Assembly: GCF_002933275.1 (NCBI RefSeq)
Contig: NZ_PSSX01000024.1
Coordinates: forward strand, 1-50,165
Reading direction: 5' to 3'
Length of the DNA stretch: 50,165 bases
From: Marinobacter maroccanus
Lineage (GTDB): Bacteria > Pseudomonadota > Gammaproteobacteria > Pseudomonadales > Oleiphilaceae
The notes beneath the pieces were generated by a model, which saw only the letters and a list, made by a program, of their open reading frames with translations, made no database searches and was not told the origin of the DNA. Each line of letters starts with the position of its first letter. The stretch's first letter is position 1. Made by a program: the position numbers and the translations under genes. Positions 5,956 through 14,501 of this stretch are shown piece by piece.

Positions 5956-6726
5956 TTATTTCTTTCCCTCTCTAATTGGGCGATAGGCTTTGATTCCAGA
6001 AGTCGCAGATTGCTTCCTCAGCTCAAAGTAGTCACCCAAATCCGCAAACAAGTCTGAGAACTTTTTGGCGCCATAAGTCCGAGGGTCAAAATCAGATTTT
6101 GCTCGTTTCAGGAAAGATGCAGCACCACCCAGATGAGCCCATCCCTGATCATCCTGGACATGATCGTATGCACGCCTCAGCAGCCTCACGATCTCAGGAA
6201 CTTCTTCTTGTTGTTTTGACGGCTTGGCTGGCTTCTCAGGCTTAGCAGAACTGGGCTTTCCGGACGCATCCTCAACCTCATCGACAGCAAGGTTCTCAGT
6301 AAGAAGGAAATCGTCACAGGCATTCCGGAATGAGGTCGGCGTCTTGTGTTCACCAAAACCAAATACGTAGATCTCATCTTCACGAAGTCGAGAGGCAAGT
6401 TTGGTAAAGTCACTGTCACTGGAAACAAGTGCGAACGCGTCAAACTTCTCTGAGTAGAGCAGGTCCATCGCGTCAATAATCATTGAGGCGTCAGTGGAAT
6501 TCTTACCCTTGGTGTAGGCAAATTGCTGGACCGGCTGGATTGCCAGCTCATTCAGCACGGTCTTCCAGTTCTTTAACGAATCGATGGACCAGTCGCCGTA
6601 CGCGCGCTTGGTGACAACGTGACCGTGAGACGACAGTTCCTCGAGGATGAGCGGAAGTTTTGAGAGCTGAGCATTATCCGCATCAATCAGTACCGCAATC
6701 TTCTTATGCTGATCTAGATCCTTCAT
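5956..6726 (-). CDS. NYN-domain RNase with C-terminal OST-HTH/LOTUS domain
   Basis: A 256-residue two-domain protein. Residues 8-145 form a LabA/DUF88-type NYN (PIN-like) nuclease domain with the expected acidic residues: D15 and D17 in AVLIDADNAQ, D79 in KNSTDASMIIDA, D104 and D106 in LVSSDSDF. A KPEKPAKPSK linker (about 158-170) leads to an OST-HTH/LOTUS domain (about 175-250, with GWAHLGGAASFLKR and YGAKKFSDLF), which binds RNA in other proteins. The predicted role is an RNA-processing or RNA-decay nuclease. First intact chromosomal gene beyond the attachment site; its 3' end is 33 bp from the displaced tRNA terminator. Confidence 0.85.
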   Translation of the reverse strand: MKDLDQHKKIAVLIDADNAQLSKLPLILEELSSHGHVVTKRAYGDWSIDSLKNWKTVLNELAIQPVQQFAYTKGKNSTDASMIIDAMDLLYSEKFDAFALVSSDSDFTKLASRLREDEIYVFGFGEHKTPTSFRNACDDFLLTENLAVDEVEDASGKPSSAKPEKPAKPSKQQEEVPEIVRLLRRAYDHVQDDQGWAHLGGAASFLKRAKSDFDPRTYGAKKFSDLFADLGDYFELRKQSATSGIKAYRPIREGKK

Positions 6727-6897
6727 TCAGACATCCATGCTATTGATTCGTTAATGAGTATCGGCGCTTTTCCTATAACGTCCACCAGGTGCCCTGATGA
6801 AACGTGAGCATACAGTATAGTGAGCTGGATATCCGAGGGCCCCAGGAGTTCTACAAGCCCTTACTTTGAAACCTTTTTGGTTTATTTGAAGTAGTGT

Positions 6898-7056
6898 CTG
6901 GAGAATCCCAGGATTCCAAAACACCAGTTAAAGGGATCTTCGGACTTCTACAAGATCAAACTCAGATCGCAAGGCTTTCGCCTGGTGTATGAGGTAGACG
7001 ATGGAAAAGTGGTTGTCACAGTCGTAACTGTCGGCCGCCGGGACACAGTCTATAAG
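6898..7056 (+). pseudogene. relE-family toxin remnant
   Basis: One frame reads LENPRIPKHQLKG, then SSDFYKIKLRSQGFRLVYEV, then VVVTVVTVGRRDTVYK, which is the C-terminal two thirds of a RelE/ParE-type toxin. A TAG six bases upstream closes the frame; no N-terminal part or start was found, and no relB partner is nearby. The frame then runs on 58 codons without family similarity. I take it as a decayed toxin gene left after loss of its antitoxin. The stretch 6727-6897 before it holds nothing I can name. Confidence 0.65.
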
Positions 7057-7240
7057 GGCTTTTCGGTGTCTGGAGAGCAGCCCCGGGATCAATGCGCTCT
7101 TCCATCAGTCGTCGTTCACACATGGCTCTTTTCAGTTCCGTGTAATTGGTGGGGCTCGGATCCTCTTCGTAGCGCTCCTGAGCCAGTCTCGCCAGGTCAC
7201 ACTTATCAAGCCATTTCTCGATCAGCTCTGTAGTCTTCAT
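7016..7240 (-). CDS. Small hypothetical protein, 74 aa
   Basis: Leftward frame MKTTELIEKWLDKCDLARLA, then QERYEEDPSPTNYTELKRAM, with a charged, helical, coiled-coil-like composition. GGGGTGG precedes the ATG at 7240. Its last 14 codons overlap the relE remnant on the other strand, so the natural C-terminus may have been altered by that insertion. No family recognised; a real but minor protein is plausible because the first 55 residues look protein-like. Confidence 0.45.
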   Translation of the reverse strand: MKTTELIEKWLDKCDLARLAQERYEEDPSPTNYTELKRAMCERRLMEERIDPGAALQTPKSPYRLCPGGRQLRL

Positions 7241-7355
7241 AGCCACCCCGTTTCGTTGAAGTCACTCAGTCAGCATAAAGGCGTGGACCCGGAGCTATCT
7301 CGGTTGTTTTTCGCATGAATTGTGGCGAATCATGGAGGGAGCGATGGTCAAATAA

Positions 7356-7378
7356 AAAGCCCGCTTGATGCGGGCTTT
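7356..7378 (-). terminator. Terminator of the universal stress protein gene
   Basis: Read on the minus strand: stem AAAGCCCGC, loop ATCAA, stem GCGGGCTTT, then a run of U with one A. It begins six bases after the usp stop codon. Confidence 0.85.
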
Positions 7379-7383
7379 GCCGT

Positions 7384-7824
7384 TCACTCACTTATAACCG
7401 TCACCGGCCGGTGGGCGTGCCTGACGACCTTTTCACTGACGCTACCAAGAGTGAGGCTTCTCAGCATTGAGTCGCCGCGCCGCCCCAGAAACAGGTGGGC
7501 GCCCGGATTTTCGTCGAGATATTCGACGATTTCCTTGGCGGGATCCCCCTTCAGCAGAACTTCTCCAGCAGGCTCGACAAGTCCGCTTACAGCCTGTTTT
7601 GCGGCATCAAATGCCTTGCGCCCGTACTCGTTGGCTTCTTCATCAATGTCGCTCTGCAAGACACCACTCACGATCAGTCTCTCGACCCTGGTGCCCGGGA
7701 ATACAGCGAGCAGTTTAAGTGGTTGGCCGGTAGCTTTAGCAAGCTCAGCTGCCATTTTCGCTGCGTGCGACGAATGCTCTGATCCGTCACAAGCGACTAC
7801 GATGCTTGGAGTCCCTTTTGCCAT
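7384..7824 (-). CDS. Universal stress protein, UspA family, ATP-binding type
   Basis: A single 146-residue Usp domain with a Rossmann-like fold. IVVACDGSEHS at the N-terminus provides the conserved Asp (D13). The nucleotide motif G-x2-G-x9-G-S is exact: G114, G117, G127, S128. That places it with the ATP-binding UspFG/MJ0577 type rather than UspA itself. Such proteins are induced on growth arrest and oxidative stress; their biochemical output is often unknown. Monocistronic, with its own terminator 3'. GAGAGAGGACC before the ATG gives a good ribosome site. Confidence 0.9.
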   Translation of the reverse strand: MAKGTPSIVVACDGSEHSSHAAKMAAELAKATGQPLKLLAVFPGTRVERLIVSGVLQSDIDEEANEYGRKAFDAAKQAVSGLVEPAGEVLLKGDPAKEIVEYLDENPGAHLFLGRRGDSMLRSLTLGSVSEKVVRHAHRPVTVISE

Positions 7825-8111
7825 GGTCCTCTCTCCCTTCGCATTGAATGTATTTTCAACATAACACCTATGCCCAAACCGGATGATTGACCCAAGTCAT
7901 ACACCCGGGCGACTCCTTGAGAGCTATAAACTTCGATTAACTCCATTCAATCCATCGAATGCTACAACTCAGTGTAGATGACAAGGCATCAAAATCTATC
8001 CAGAAGCTCCCGGAGGTGGGTAATGCCCGGAATTTATACTTATTGCAGACACCTGTGGCACCATCGATTCTTCCGCTGCCGAGACGGCAACGACGACAAG
8101 GAGTGATTGAA

Positions 8112-9074
8112 ATGCTGATGGCCATTGGGGCGATCATCGCGGGCCTGATTCTGTTGGTGTGGAGCGCGAATCAATTTGTGGAAGGCTCAGCCACCACAGC
8201 CAGTCATTTCGGAATGCCGCCGCTACTCATTGGTATGGTTGTGGTGGGTTTCGGCACCTCTGCGCCGGAGATGGCGGTTTCTGCCCTTGCCGCGTCCCAG
8301 GGCAACCCGGGGCTGGCCCTGGGCAATGCTTACGGTTCGAATATCACCAACATAGCCCTGATTCTTGGCATCACGGCACTGCTGGCTCCGATAGCCGTGC
8401 ATTCACAGGTCATGCGCAAAGAGCTCCCCATTCTGATTCTGGTAACCGCCTTCGCCGGCTGGCAGCTTTGGGACGGTAACCTGAGCCGTATGGATGCAGT
8501 TGGCCTGATGCTGGTTTTTGTGTTGCTGATCGGCTGGAGTATCTACCAGGGTATGCGGCAGCCCGGCGACGCCCTGGCACAAGAGATGACGGAAGAAATC
8601 CATGCCATGCCATTGCGCAAGGCGCTCTTGTGGCTGGTGATCGGTCTTCTGCTGCTAATCGTGAGCTCCCGCATTCTGGTATGGGGCGCCGTTGACCTGG
8701 CAACCATGTTCGGCATCAGCGATCTGGTCATCGGCCTCACCATAGTGGCCATTGGAACATCACTCCCGGAACTGGCCTCATCCATCATTGCGGCCCGCAA
8801 GGGTGAGCACGACCTAGCCCTCGGCAATATTCTGGGCTCCAACCTGTTCAACACCCTGGCCGTTGTGGGCATTGCGGGACTGATTGCACCCATGTCGGTG
8901 GCGCCGGAAGTGCTCACCCGTGACTTCCCGGTGATGGCTGCCCTCGCCCTGGTTCTGTTTGCAATGTGCTATGGCTTCCGCGGCCCGGGGCGCATCAACC
9001 GGCTTGAGGGCGGCGCCCTGCTGCTTGCCTTCGTGGCCTATACGGTGTATCTCTTGGCTTTTTCAGGAGCGTAA
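8112..9074 (+). CDS. CaCA-family Na+/Ca2+ antiporter, YrbG-like
   Basis: A 320-residue inner-membrane antiporter of about ten helices with the two signature alpha repeats. Alpha-1 has GFGTSAPE (46-53, catalytic E53) and GNAYGSNITN (71-80). Alpha-2 has AIGTSLPE (213-220, E220) and GNILGSNLFN (238-247). The halves are inverted duplicates joined by a hydrophilic loop (about 147-170), as in MjNCX and YrbG; it should exchange Ca2+ or another cation for Na+. The open frame continues 51 codons upstream, but AAGGAGT (8098-8104) sits eight bases before the ATG at 8112. LysE-type exporter follows after three bases, so they are co-transcribed. Confidence 0.9.
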   Translation: MLMAIGAIIAGLILLVWSANQFVEGSATTASHFGMPPLLIGMVVVGFGTSAPEMAVSALAASQGNPGLALGNAYGSNITNIALILGITALLAPIAVHSQVMRKELPILILVTAFAGWQLWDGNLSRMDAVGLMLVFVLLIGWSIYQGMRQPGDALAQEMTEEIHAMPLRKALLWLVIGLLLLIVSSRILVWGAVDLATMFGISDLVIGLTIVAIGTSLPELASSIIAARKGEHDLALGNILGSNLFNTLAVVGIAGLIAPMSVAPEVLTRDFPVMAALALVLFAMCYGFRGPGRINRLEGGALLLAFVAYTVYLLAFSGA

Positions 9075-9077
9075 TCT

Positions 9078-9698
9078 ATGTCACTTGCAGCCTGGCTGAC
9101 CTTCCTTGTTGCGGCCGTACTGATCAGCGTTTCCCCGGGTGCCGGGGCGATCAATACCATGAGTAATGGCATGCGTTACGGTGTTCGCCGTTCGCTGCCG
9201 GCCATCATGGGGCTGCAGCTTGGTTTTGGCATCCAGATTCTGCTGGTGGGTGCCGGGCTGGGCGCCATCATTGCCTCCTCCAACATCGCCCTGTCGGTCA
9301 TCAAGTGGCTGGGCGTTGCCTACCTGATCTGGCTGGGCATTTCCAAATGGCGCGAGCCGGTGATGGAATCCATGGACGATGACCGTCAACCCGTTAGCGG
9401 CCACAAAAGGTTCTGGAATGCGGTGTTCGTGAACCTGACTAACCCCAAGGCCACGGTCTTTCTGGTGGCCCTGTTCCCGCAGTTTCTGGTAGCCGGAGCA
9501 CCCCATGGCCCGCAGCTGATCACCATGGGCGCCACCCTGATCCTGGTTGATTGCCTGGTGATGCTGGGCTACGCCCTGCTCGCCAGCCAGCTGTTCCGTT
9601 TTATGACCACCGCCCGCCGCCAGCAACAGATGAACCGGGTGTTTGGTGGGCTGTTCGTCACCGCTGCGGTCGCCCTGGCCAGCTTCAAACGCGCCTGA
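9078..9698 (+). CDS. LysE/RhtB-family amino acid exporter
   Basis: A 206-residue, six-helix inner-membrane protein. The N-terminal SPGAGAINTMSNGMRYGVRR motif and the later FWNAVFVNLTNPKATVFLVA motif are hallmarks of the RhtB branch, which exports homoserine, threonine, lysine or other small amino acids. Substrate cannot be told from sequence. An AGGAG inside the last codons of the antiporter gene drives its translation. The convergent DUF4124 gene ends 12 bp away. Confidence 0.85.
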   Translation: MSLAAWLTFLVAAVLISVSPGAGAINTMSNGMRYGVRRSLPAIMGLQLGFGIQILLVGAGLGAIIASSNIALSVIKWLGVAYLIWLGISKWREPVMESMDDDRQPVSGHKRFWNAVFVNLTNPKATVFLVALFPQFLVAGAPHGPQLITMGATLILVDCLVMLGYALLASQLFRFMTTARRQQQMNRVFGGLFVTAAVALASFKRA

Positions 9699-9710
9699 TA
9701 TTGGGCTGAA

Positions 9711-10151
9711 TCAACGCAGGATACATTCACGGCTCAGCTTCTGGCTGAGCGTTCGGCGTTGCTGCCTGAGTGTATTGCCCCGGTCGTTACTATAGCCAGC
9801 CCGCAACTTGGACTGAATGCGCTCCAGTTTACTCCTGTAGGTTGCGCAGGTTTTCTCAAGCCTGGCATCGGCCTTTTCTTTTGCGGATATTCCGGAGCCG
9901 CCCGGACGGCCCGAGGCAAGCAGGCCTTCAACGTCTTCGCGGATTCCGGAAACACGCTTGCCTTGCTTGAGGTTCTCAGACATAGGCACGGTGACAGGCG
10001 CCTGTACCTGTAGCTGCTTATGGGGAATTTCGCCCGGCGGGTAATCGGAGAAGTGTGCAACGCCCCGGCTGTCTATCCAGGTGTAGACCTCGGCATTGGC
10101 CACTGAAGCGAGAAAAAAAGACAAAACGAGACCAGCCAGCATCCTTGGCAT
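9711..10151 (-). CDS. Periplasmic DUF4124-domain protein
   Basis: A 146-residue exported protein. It has a signal peptide (MPRMLAGLVLSFFLASVANA, cut before EVYTW), then the DUF4124 motif VYTWIDSRGVAHFSDYPP directly after the cleavage site, then a basic, helical C-terminal region (about 85-146) with two cysteines. The family is widespread in Gammaproteobacteria; molecular role unknown. GGGAGTG precedes the ATG. Monocistronic. Confidence 0.8.
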   Translation of the reverse strand: MPRMLAGLVLSFFLASVANAEVYTWIDSRGVAHFSDYPPGEIPHKQLQVQAPVTVPMSENLKQGKRVSGIREDVEGLLASGRPGGSGISAKEKADARLEKTCATYRSKLERIQSKLRAGYSNDRGNTLRQQRRTLSQKLSRECILR

Positions 10152-10215
10152 ACGGTTCCACTCCCTGTGGTTCGGTAACTTGGTGGGGCAGTATAGCGAA
10201 AAAAGCCGCGCACTT

Positions 10216-10260
10216 GGGGTCAGATGAGAAGGGGGTCAGATGAAATCTTCATCCGACCCC
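10216..10260. repeat. REP-type palindrome, copy 1
   Basis: GGGGTCAGATGAAA...TTCATCCGACCCC (10232-10260), a hairpin typical of REP sequences mobilised by RAYT transposases, preceded by an extra half-copy GGGGTCAGATGA (10216-10227). It lies 13 bp beyond the glcF stop and may also work as a terminator or mRNA-end stabiliser. A second copy is at 23436-23464; GATTTCAG follows this one and AATTTCAG the other. Confidence 0.8.
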
Positions 10261-10273
10261 GATTTCAGTTTTA

Positions 10274-11479
10274 CTAATCCAGCAGCTCGATCCAGTGCTG
10301 AACCGGCACCGGTGATTTGGTCTCCAGGTGCATTTGGCAACCGATGTTGGCGGTTACAATGCGTTCCGGATTATCAACGGTCAAAGCCTTCAGCTTATTG
10401 CCAAGCAGCTTCTGGCTCATCTCCGGCTGGGTCACCGAATAGGTGCCTGCGGACCCACAGCAGAGGTGCTTGTCCTTTGTTGCCGCGAGATTGACACCGG
10501 CACGGGTCAGGACCTGTTCCACCACACCATTCTGCTTCATGGCGTGCTGCAAGGTGCAGGGGCAATGGAACGCCACCTTGCCAGGATCCTGGCGAACCTT
10601 GAGTTTCTCCAGGTCCTGTTGCAGCAGGAAGGCGCCGAGATCCGTGCACAGCTCGCTCACCTTCTGCGCCTTGGCGGCATAGACCGGATCGTCTTTCAGA
10701 AGATGACCGTAATCCTGCACCATGGCACCGCAGCCAGAAGCCGTCATGACAATCGCTTCCGCGCCCGCTTCGATCGCAGGCCACCAGGCATCAATGTTCT
10801 GGCGCATTCTTTCCAGGCCCTTCTCATGCTCGGAAAGATGGTAGTTCACGGCGCCACAGCAGCCGGCCTCGGGCGCTTCCACCATGGTAATTCCAAGACG
10901 GTCAAGAACCCGGGCGGCGGCGGCATTGGTGTTCGGCGTGGCCGAAGGCTGCACGCAGCCTGCCAGTGCCAGCACAATCCGGCTGTGGCTGGCCGCCGGC
11001 CATGGGCTGGCCTGTTTTCTCGGCGGCACCTTGGTGCGCAGCTTTTCCGGCAACACCGGGCGGAAGATCTGCCCCAGGCGCAGCAGTAAACCGAACAGCT
11101 GGCGGTTCGGAATCACCCGGGCCAGGCCCCAGCGCAGCCACTTGTCTTTCGGCTCCCTGGGCATCTCCTTTTCCATCAGACCACGGCTGATGTCTACCAG
11201 GCGGCCATACTGAACCCCGGAAGGGCAAGTAGTTTCGCAGCTGCGGCAAGTCAGGCAGCGGTCCAGGTGCTCCCGGGTTTTCTCGGTGACTTCCGCCCCT
11301 TCCAGGAACATCTTCATCAGGTAGATCCGGCCCCGTGGGCCGTCTCGCTCGTCGTTCAGCTCCTGATACGTCGGGCAGGTTGCGGTGCAGAAGCCACAAT
11401 GCACACAGGCCCGCAGGATGGACTCGGCTTCCTGGCCTTCCTTGGTGTTGGCAAATTGTTGAACCAGATTCGTTTGCAT
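10274..11479 (-). CDS. glcF: Glycolate oxidase iron-sulfur subunit
   Basis: A 401-residue subunit carrying two 4Fe-4S clusters: C25-x2-C28-x2-C31-x3-C35-P and C75-x2-C78-x2-C81-x3-C85-P. The C-terminal two thirds contain two CCG-type (DUF224) domains with EAGCCGAVNYH and HLCCGSAGTYSV. It passes electrons from the flavin subunits to the membrane quinone pool as glycolate (or D-lactate) is oxidised to the 2-oxo acid. Last gene of the leftward dctPQM-glcGDEF unit; glcE ends two bases before its start. Confidence 0.93.
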   Translation of the reverse strand: MQTNLVQQFANTKEGQEAESILRACVHCGFCTATCPTYQELNDERDGPRGRIYLMKMFLEGAEVTEKTREHLDRCLTCRSCETTCPSGVQYGRLVDISRGLMEKEMPREPKDKWLRWGLARVIPNRQLFGLLLRLGQIFRPVLPEKLRTKVPPRKQASPWPAASHSRIVLALAGCVQPSATPNTNAAAARVLDRLGITMVEAPEAGCCGAVNYHLSEHEKGLERMRQNIDAWWPAIEAGAEAIVMTASGCGAMVQDYGHLLKDDPVYAAKAQKVSELCTDLGAFLLQQDLEKLKVRQDPGKVAFHCPCTLQHAMKQNGVVEQVLTRAGVNLAATKDKHLCCGSAGTYSVTQPEMSQKLLGNKLKALTVDNPERIVTANIGCQMHLETKSPVPVQHWIELLD

Positions 11480-11481
11480 AA

Positions 11482-12549
11482 TTACAACCAGCTGTATAAA
11501 CGTCCGGGATTGAAGATATTGTCCGGATCAAAGGCAGTCTTGATGCGGCGCTGAATGCCCTTCAGGGCCTCCGGCTGGTGATGCATCACCTCACCGGTGC
11601 GATCGCCACCACGGAACAGGCTGACCTGGCCACCGGCCGCTCGGGCGGCAGGTTCCAGATCCTTCAGCTCACCGGCGCCACGGAACCAGCGCTGGGAACC
11701 GGCCCAGTCGATAAACCAGTTGCCTTCCAGTTTCGGCGTGGTAGCCGTCGAACCGACCGAGAAGCGCCAGAGCGGTACGTCGTTACCGGCAAAAAACTCG
11801 TGCTGCATGTCCTGCACCTGTTGCCAGAACTCGTCGCCCTGCTCCATCACTTCGCCGGACCACTTTTCAGCCGTGGCTTCCACGCCGGATTTCGCACCGG
11901 CCAGGCGCAGATAAACCTTGCCGTCCACCCAGCAGGCGGCCGTGATCGGCTTGGGCTCGGCGGCGCGGCTGTTCATGTAGTGAACCACCTCGTCCATGCC
12001 CATTTCCTGAACCAGAGTCAGCGAGGCCGCTGGTTTTGGCATAACTTTCATGCTGATTTCGGTGATTACCCCCAGGGTTCCCAGGGCACCGGCCTGGAGC
12101 CGTGATACGTCATAGCCGGCCACGTTTTTCATGACCTGACCGCCGAAGCGAAGGTGTTCACCCTTGCCGTTGAGCAGCCGGATACCCAGTACCTGATCCC
12201 GTACTGAGCCCGCCCAGGGGCGACCCGGCCCGGAAAGATTGCAGGCCAGGGTGCCACCGATGGTGGAGGCCGCACCAAAATGCGGTGGCTCGAAGTGCAG
12301 GCACTGGCCTTCCTCGGCCAGTGTGGCCTCGATCTCGCTCAGCGGCGTGCCGGCGCGGACGGTCAGTACCAGCTCCACCGGGTGGTAATCCACAATGCCG
12401 GAGTGCTCGCCCACGTTGAGGGTTCCGGCATCAGTGTCGGCTTCCCGGCCCATGAAGGCCTTGGTGCCACCACCGACAATATTGAGTTTGTGCCCGCTGT
12501 CCCGGGCCTGGAGCACCTGCTCCTTCAGTTGCTGGGAAATATCAGCCAT
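11482..12549 (-). CDS. glcE: Glycolate oxidase FAD-binding subunit
   Basis: A 355-residue FAD_binding_4 (PCMH-type) protein, shorter than GlcD, with the expected LNIVGGGTKAFMG early motif and GAASTIGGTLACNLSGPGRP for the flavin pyrophosphate. The C-terminus IKTAFDPDNIFNPGRLYSWL is the standard ending of this family. A start 14 codons further upstream is open, but ATG at 12549 overlaps the glcD stop by eight bases and has GGAAG six bases before it, so it is preferred. Forms the dehydrogenase with GlcD and GlcF. Confidence 0.93.
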   Translation of the reverse strand: MADISQQLKEQVLQARDSGHKLNIVGGGTKAFMGREADTDAGTLNVGEHSGIVDYHPVELVLTVRAGTPLSEIEATLAEEGQCLHFEPPHFGAASTIGGTLACNLSGPGRPWAGSVRDQVLGIRLLNGKGEHLRFGGQVMKNVAGYDVSRLQAGALGTLGVITEISMKVMPKPAASLTLVQEMGMDEVVHYMNSRAAEPKPITAACWVDGKVYLRLAGAKSGVEATAEKWSGEVMEQGDEFWQQVQDMQHEFFAGNDVPLWRFSVGSTATTPKLEGNWFIDWAGSQRWFRGAGELKDLEPAARAAGGQVSLFRGGDRTGEVMHHQPEALKGIQRRIKTAFDPDNIFNPGRLYSWL

Positions 12550-14014
12550 GGGCGGCTTCCGTATGCTCGTGCGTGTGTTGTTTGTGCTCAAGGGAGCGGT
12601 ATTCCTGGCAGAACCTCAGGGCCGGAACGCCCTTGCCCGGATTGAGAATTCCGGAGGGATCAAAGGCTGCTTTCACATCGTGGAACTGCTGCAGCTCCTC
12701 ATCGTTGAACTGCACGGCCATCTGGCGGATTTTTTCCACGCCCACCCCGTGTTCACCGGTGATACAACCGCCCACTTCCACACACATTTCCAGAATGCGT
12801 GAGCCAAAGGCCTCGGTGCGTTCGAACTCACCGGGCACGTTGGCATCAAACAGGATCAGGGGATGCAGGTTGCCGTCACCGGCATGGAACACGTTGGCGA
12901 CACGCAAGCCAAACTCCTCGGACATTTTCTCCATTTCGGTGAGAACGTAGGCGATATGACGGCGGGGAATGGTGCCGTCCATACAGTAGTAATCCGGGGA
13001 AATCCGGCCCACGGCCGGGAAGGCAGATTTACGGCCTTTCCATAACAGCGCGCGCTCTTCCTCGCTCTGAGAGGTGCGGACCGACGTGGCGCCAAGCTTG
13101 CGGAACACTTCCTCGGCCTCGGCGATATGCTCGTGGACTTCCTCCTCGGTACCGTCCACTTCACACAACAACAAGGCCTTGGCGTCCCGTGGGTATCCGG
13201 CCTGCGCGAAGTCATCCGCTGCGATGATGGCGTGGCCGTCCATCATTTCCAGGCCACCAGGGATAATGCCGTGGGAGATAATCCCGCCCACGGCGTCACC
13301 GCCCTTCTGCACGTCATCAAAGCCGGCCATGACAACCTGGGCCACTTCCGGTTTCGGCAGCAGTTTCACTTTGACTTCCGTTACCACACCCAGCAGGCCT
13401 TCCGAGCCGGTCATCAGCGCCAGCAGGTCCATGCCGCAGCTGTCCAGGCCATCACTGCCCACGGTCACCACATCACCCTCGGCGGTGACCATTTCCACGC
13501 TGAGGATGTTGTGAACGGTCAGACCGTACTTGAGGCAGTGCACACCGCCGGAGTTCTCCGCCACATTGCCGCCGATGGTGCAGGCAATCTGGGAGGAAGG
13601 ATCCGGGCCGTAGTAAAGGCCGAACTGGGCCACCTCTTCACTGATGGCCAGGTTGCGAACGCCGGGCTGAAGCCTGGCCGTTCGCGCCAGGGGATCAATG
13701 TCGATGATGCGATTGAACTTGGCCAGCGACAGCACCACGCCCTCCTTGTTGGGCATGGCACCGGCACTGAGCCCGGTTCCGGCGCCACGGGCAACCACCG
13801 GCACTGCGTTCTCGTTGCAGATGCGCATTACCCGCTGCACCTGTTCAACAGTCTCCGGCAGCACTACCAGCAACGGCATTTCGCAATACATCGACATGCC
13901 GTCGCATTCGTAGGGCTTCATGGTCTCGTCATCGGTGATGACGTAGTCCGGGTCGATAAACGCCCGGAACTGCTCCGCCAGCTCGGCTTTGCTGACTTTC
14001 GGCTTGGTAGTCAT
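12542..14014 (-). CDS. glcD: Glycolate oxidase subunit GlcD, FAD-linked
   Basis: A 490-residue catalytic flavoprotein. The PCMH-type FAD domain is at about 50-235, with VVARGAGTGLSAGAMPNKEG and SSQIACTIGGNVAENSGGVH; the C-terminal cap domain has NVFHAGDGNLHPLILFD and GGCITGEHGVGVEK, whose histidines are expected near the flavin. It ends with FDPSGILNPGKG plus about 30 extra residues rich in His. It oxidises glycolate to glyoxylate, and relatives use D-lactate. First of the three dehydrogenase genes, 39 bp after the glcG-like gene. Confidence 0.94.
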   Translation of the reverse strand: MTTKPKVSKAELAEQFRAFIDPDYVITDDETMKPYECDGMSMYCEMPLLVVLPETVEQVQRVMRICNENAVPVVARGAGTGLSAGAMPNKEGVVLSLAKFNRIIDIDPLARTARLQPGVRNLAISEEVAQFGLYYGPDPSSQIACTIGGNVAENSGGVHCLKYGLTVHNILSVEMVTAEGDVVTVGSDGLDSCGMDLLALMTGSEGLLGVVTEVKVKLLPKPEVAQVVMAGFDDVQKGGDAVGGIISHGIIPGGLEMMDGHAIIAADDFAQAGYPRDAKALLLCEVDGTEEEVHEHIAEAEEVFRKLGATSVRTSQSEEERALLWKGRKSAFPAVGRISPDYYCMDGTIPRRHIAYVLTEMEKMSEEFGLRVANVFHAGDGNLHPLILFDANVPGEFERTEAFGSRILEMCVEVGGCITGEHGVGVEKIRQMAVQFNDEELQQFHDVKAAFDPSGILNPGKGVPALRFCQEYRSLEHKQHTHEHTEAAHG

Positions 14015-14053
14015 AGCACTCTCTGGGTGTGAGTTACGTCTGTCTGACAGTCA

Positions 14054-14479
14054 TCAACCGCGTTTTGTTTCAAAGTGGTCAAGACCGGCCTGGGCACAGT
14101 CCATATCCTGCTGAGGGGTACCGGAACTGATTCCGATACCACCCACTACTTCGCCGTCGACGATCACCGGCAGGCCACCACCAACCGAGCTGATGCGCCC
14201 GCCCACTTCGGTATGGATGCCGAACGCAAGACTGCCGGGCACGTTTACCTTGTTGTAGTCATGGGTGGCTTTCTTGGCCGCGGCCGCCGTGAAGGCCTTG
14301 TCCTGGGCAATGGTCACACTGGTGATCTTGCCACCGTCCATGCGCTCGAAGGCCACCAGGTTGCCGGATTCGTCCACCACAGCGATGCACATGGGCACGC
14401 CGATTTCGCGGGCCTTTTCCGCGGCGCCCTCAATGAGGATGCGCGCTTCGGCAAGGTCCAGTCTTTTGATCGTCAACAT
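14054..14479 (-). CDS. glcG: GlcG/HbpS-family protein
   Basis: A 141-residue single-domain DUF336 protein: MCIAVVDESGNLVAFERMDG, then SVTIAQDKAFTAAA and the glycine-rich GGGLPVIVDGEVVGGIGISS. In E. coli the homologue GlcG is encoded in the glc operon; its role is unclear, and HbpS relatives bind haem or cobalamin. No signal peptide here, so it is cytosolic. It lies between the TRAP permease gene and glcD in the same unit. Confidence 0.85.
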   Translation of the reverse strand: MLTIKRLDLAEARILIEGAAEKAREIGVPMCIAVVDESGNLVAFERMDGGKITSVTIAQDKAFTAAAAKKATHDYNKVNVPGSLAFGIHTEVGGRISSVGGGLPVIVDGEVVGGIGISSGTPQQDMDCAQAGLDHFETKRG

Positions 14480-14501
14480 AAAGCATTACTCCTTGATTTG
14501 A

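Noticed and set aside
7959..8111. N-terminal extension of the CaCA antiporter
   Set aside because: Not hydrophobic or family-like; the Shine-Dalgarno sequence at 8098-8104 serves ATG 8112.
13127..14032. 301-codon plus-strand frame opposite glcD
   Set aside because: Shadow frame of a well-conserved flavoprotein gene; His/Gln-rich, no start signal.
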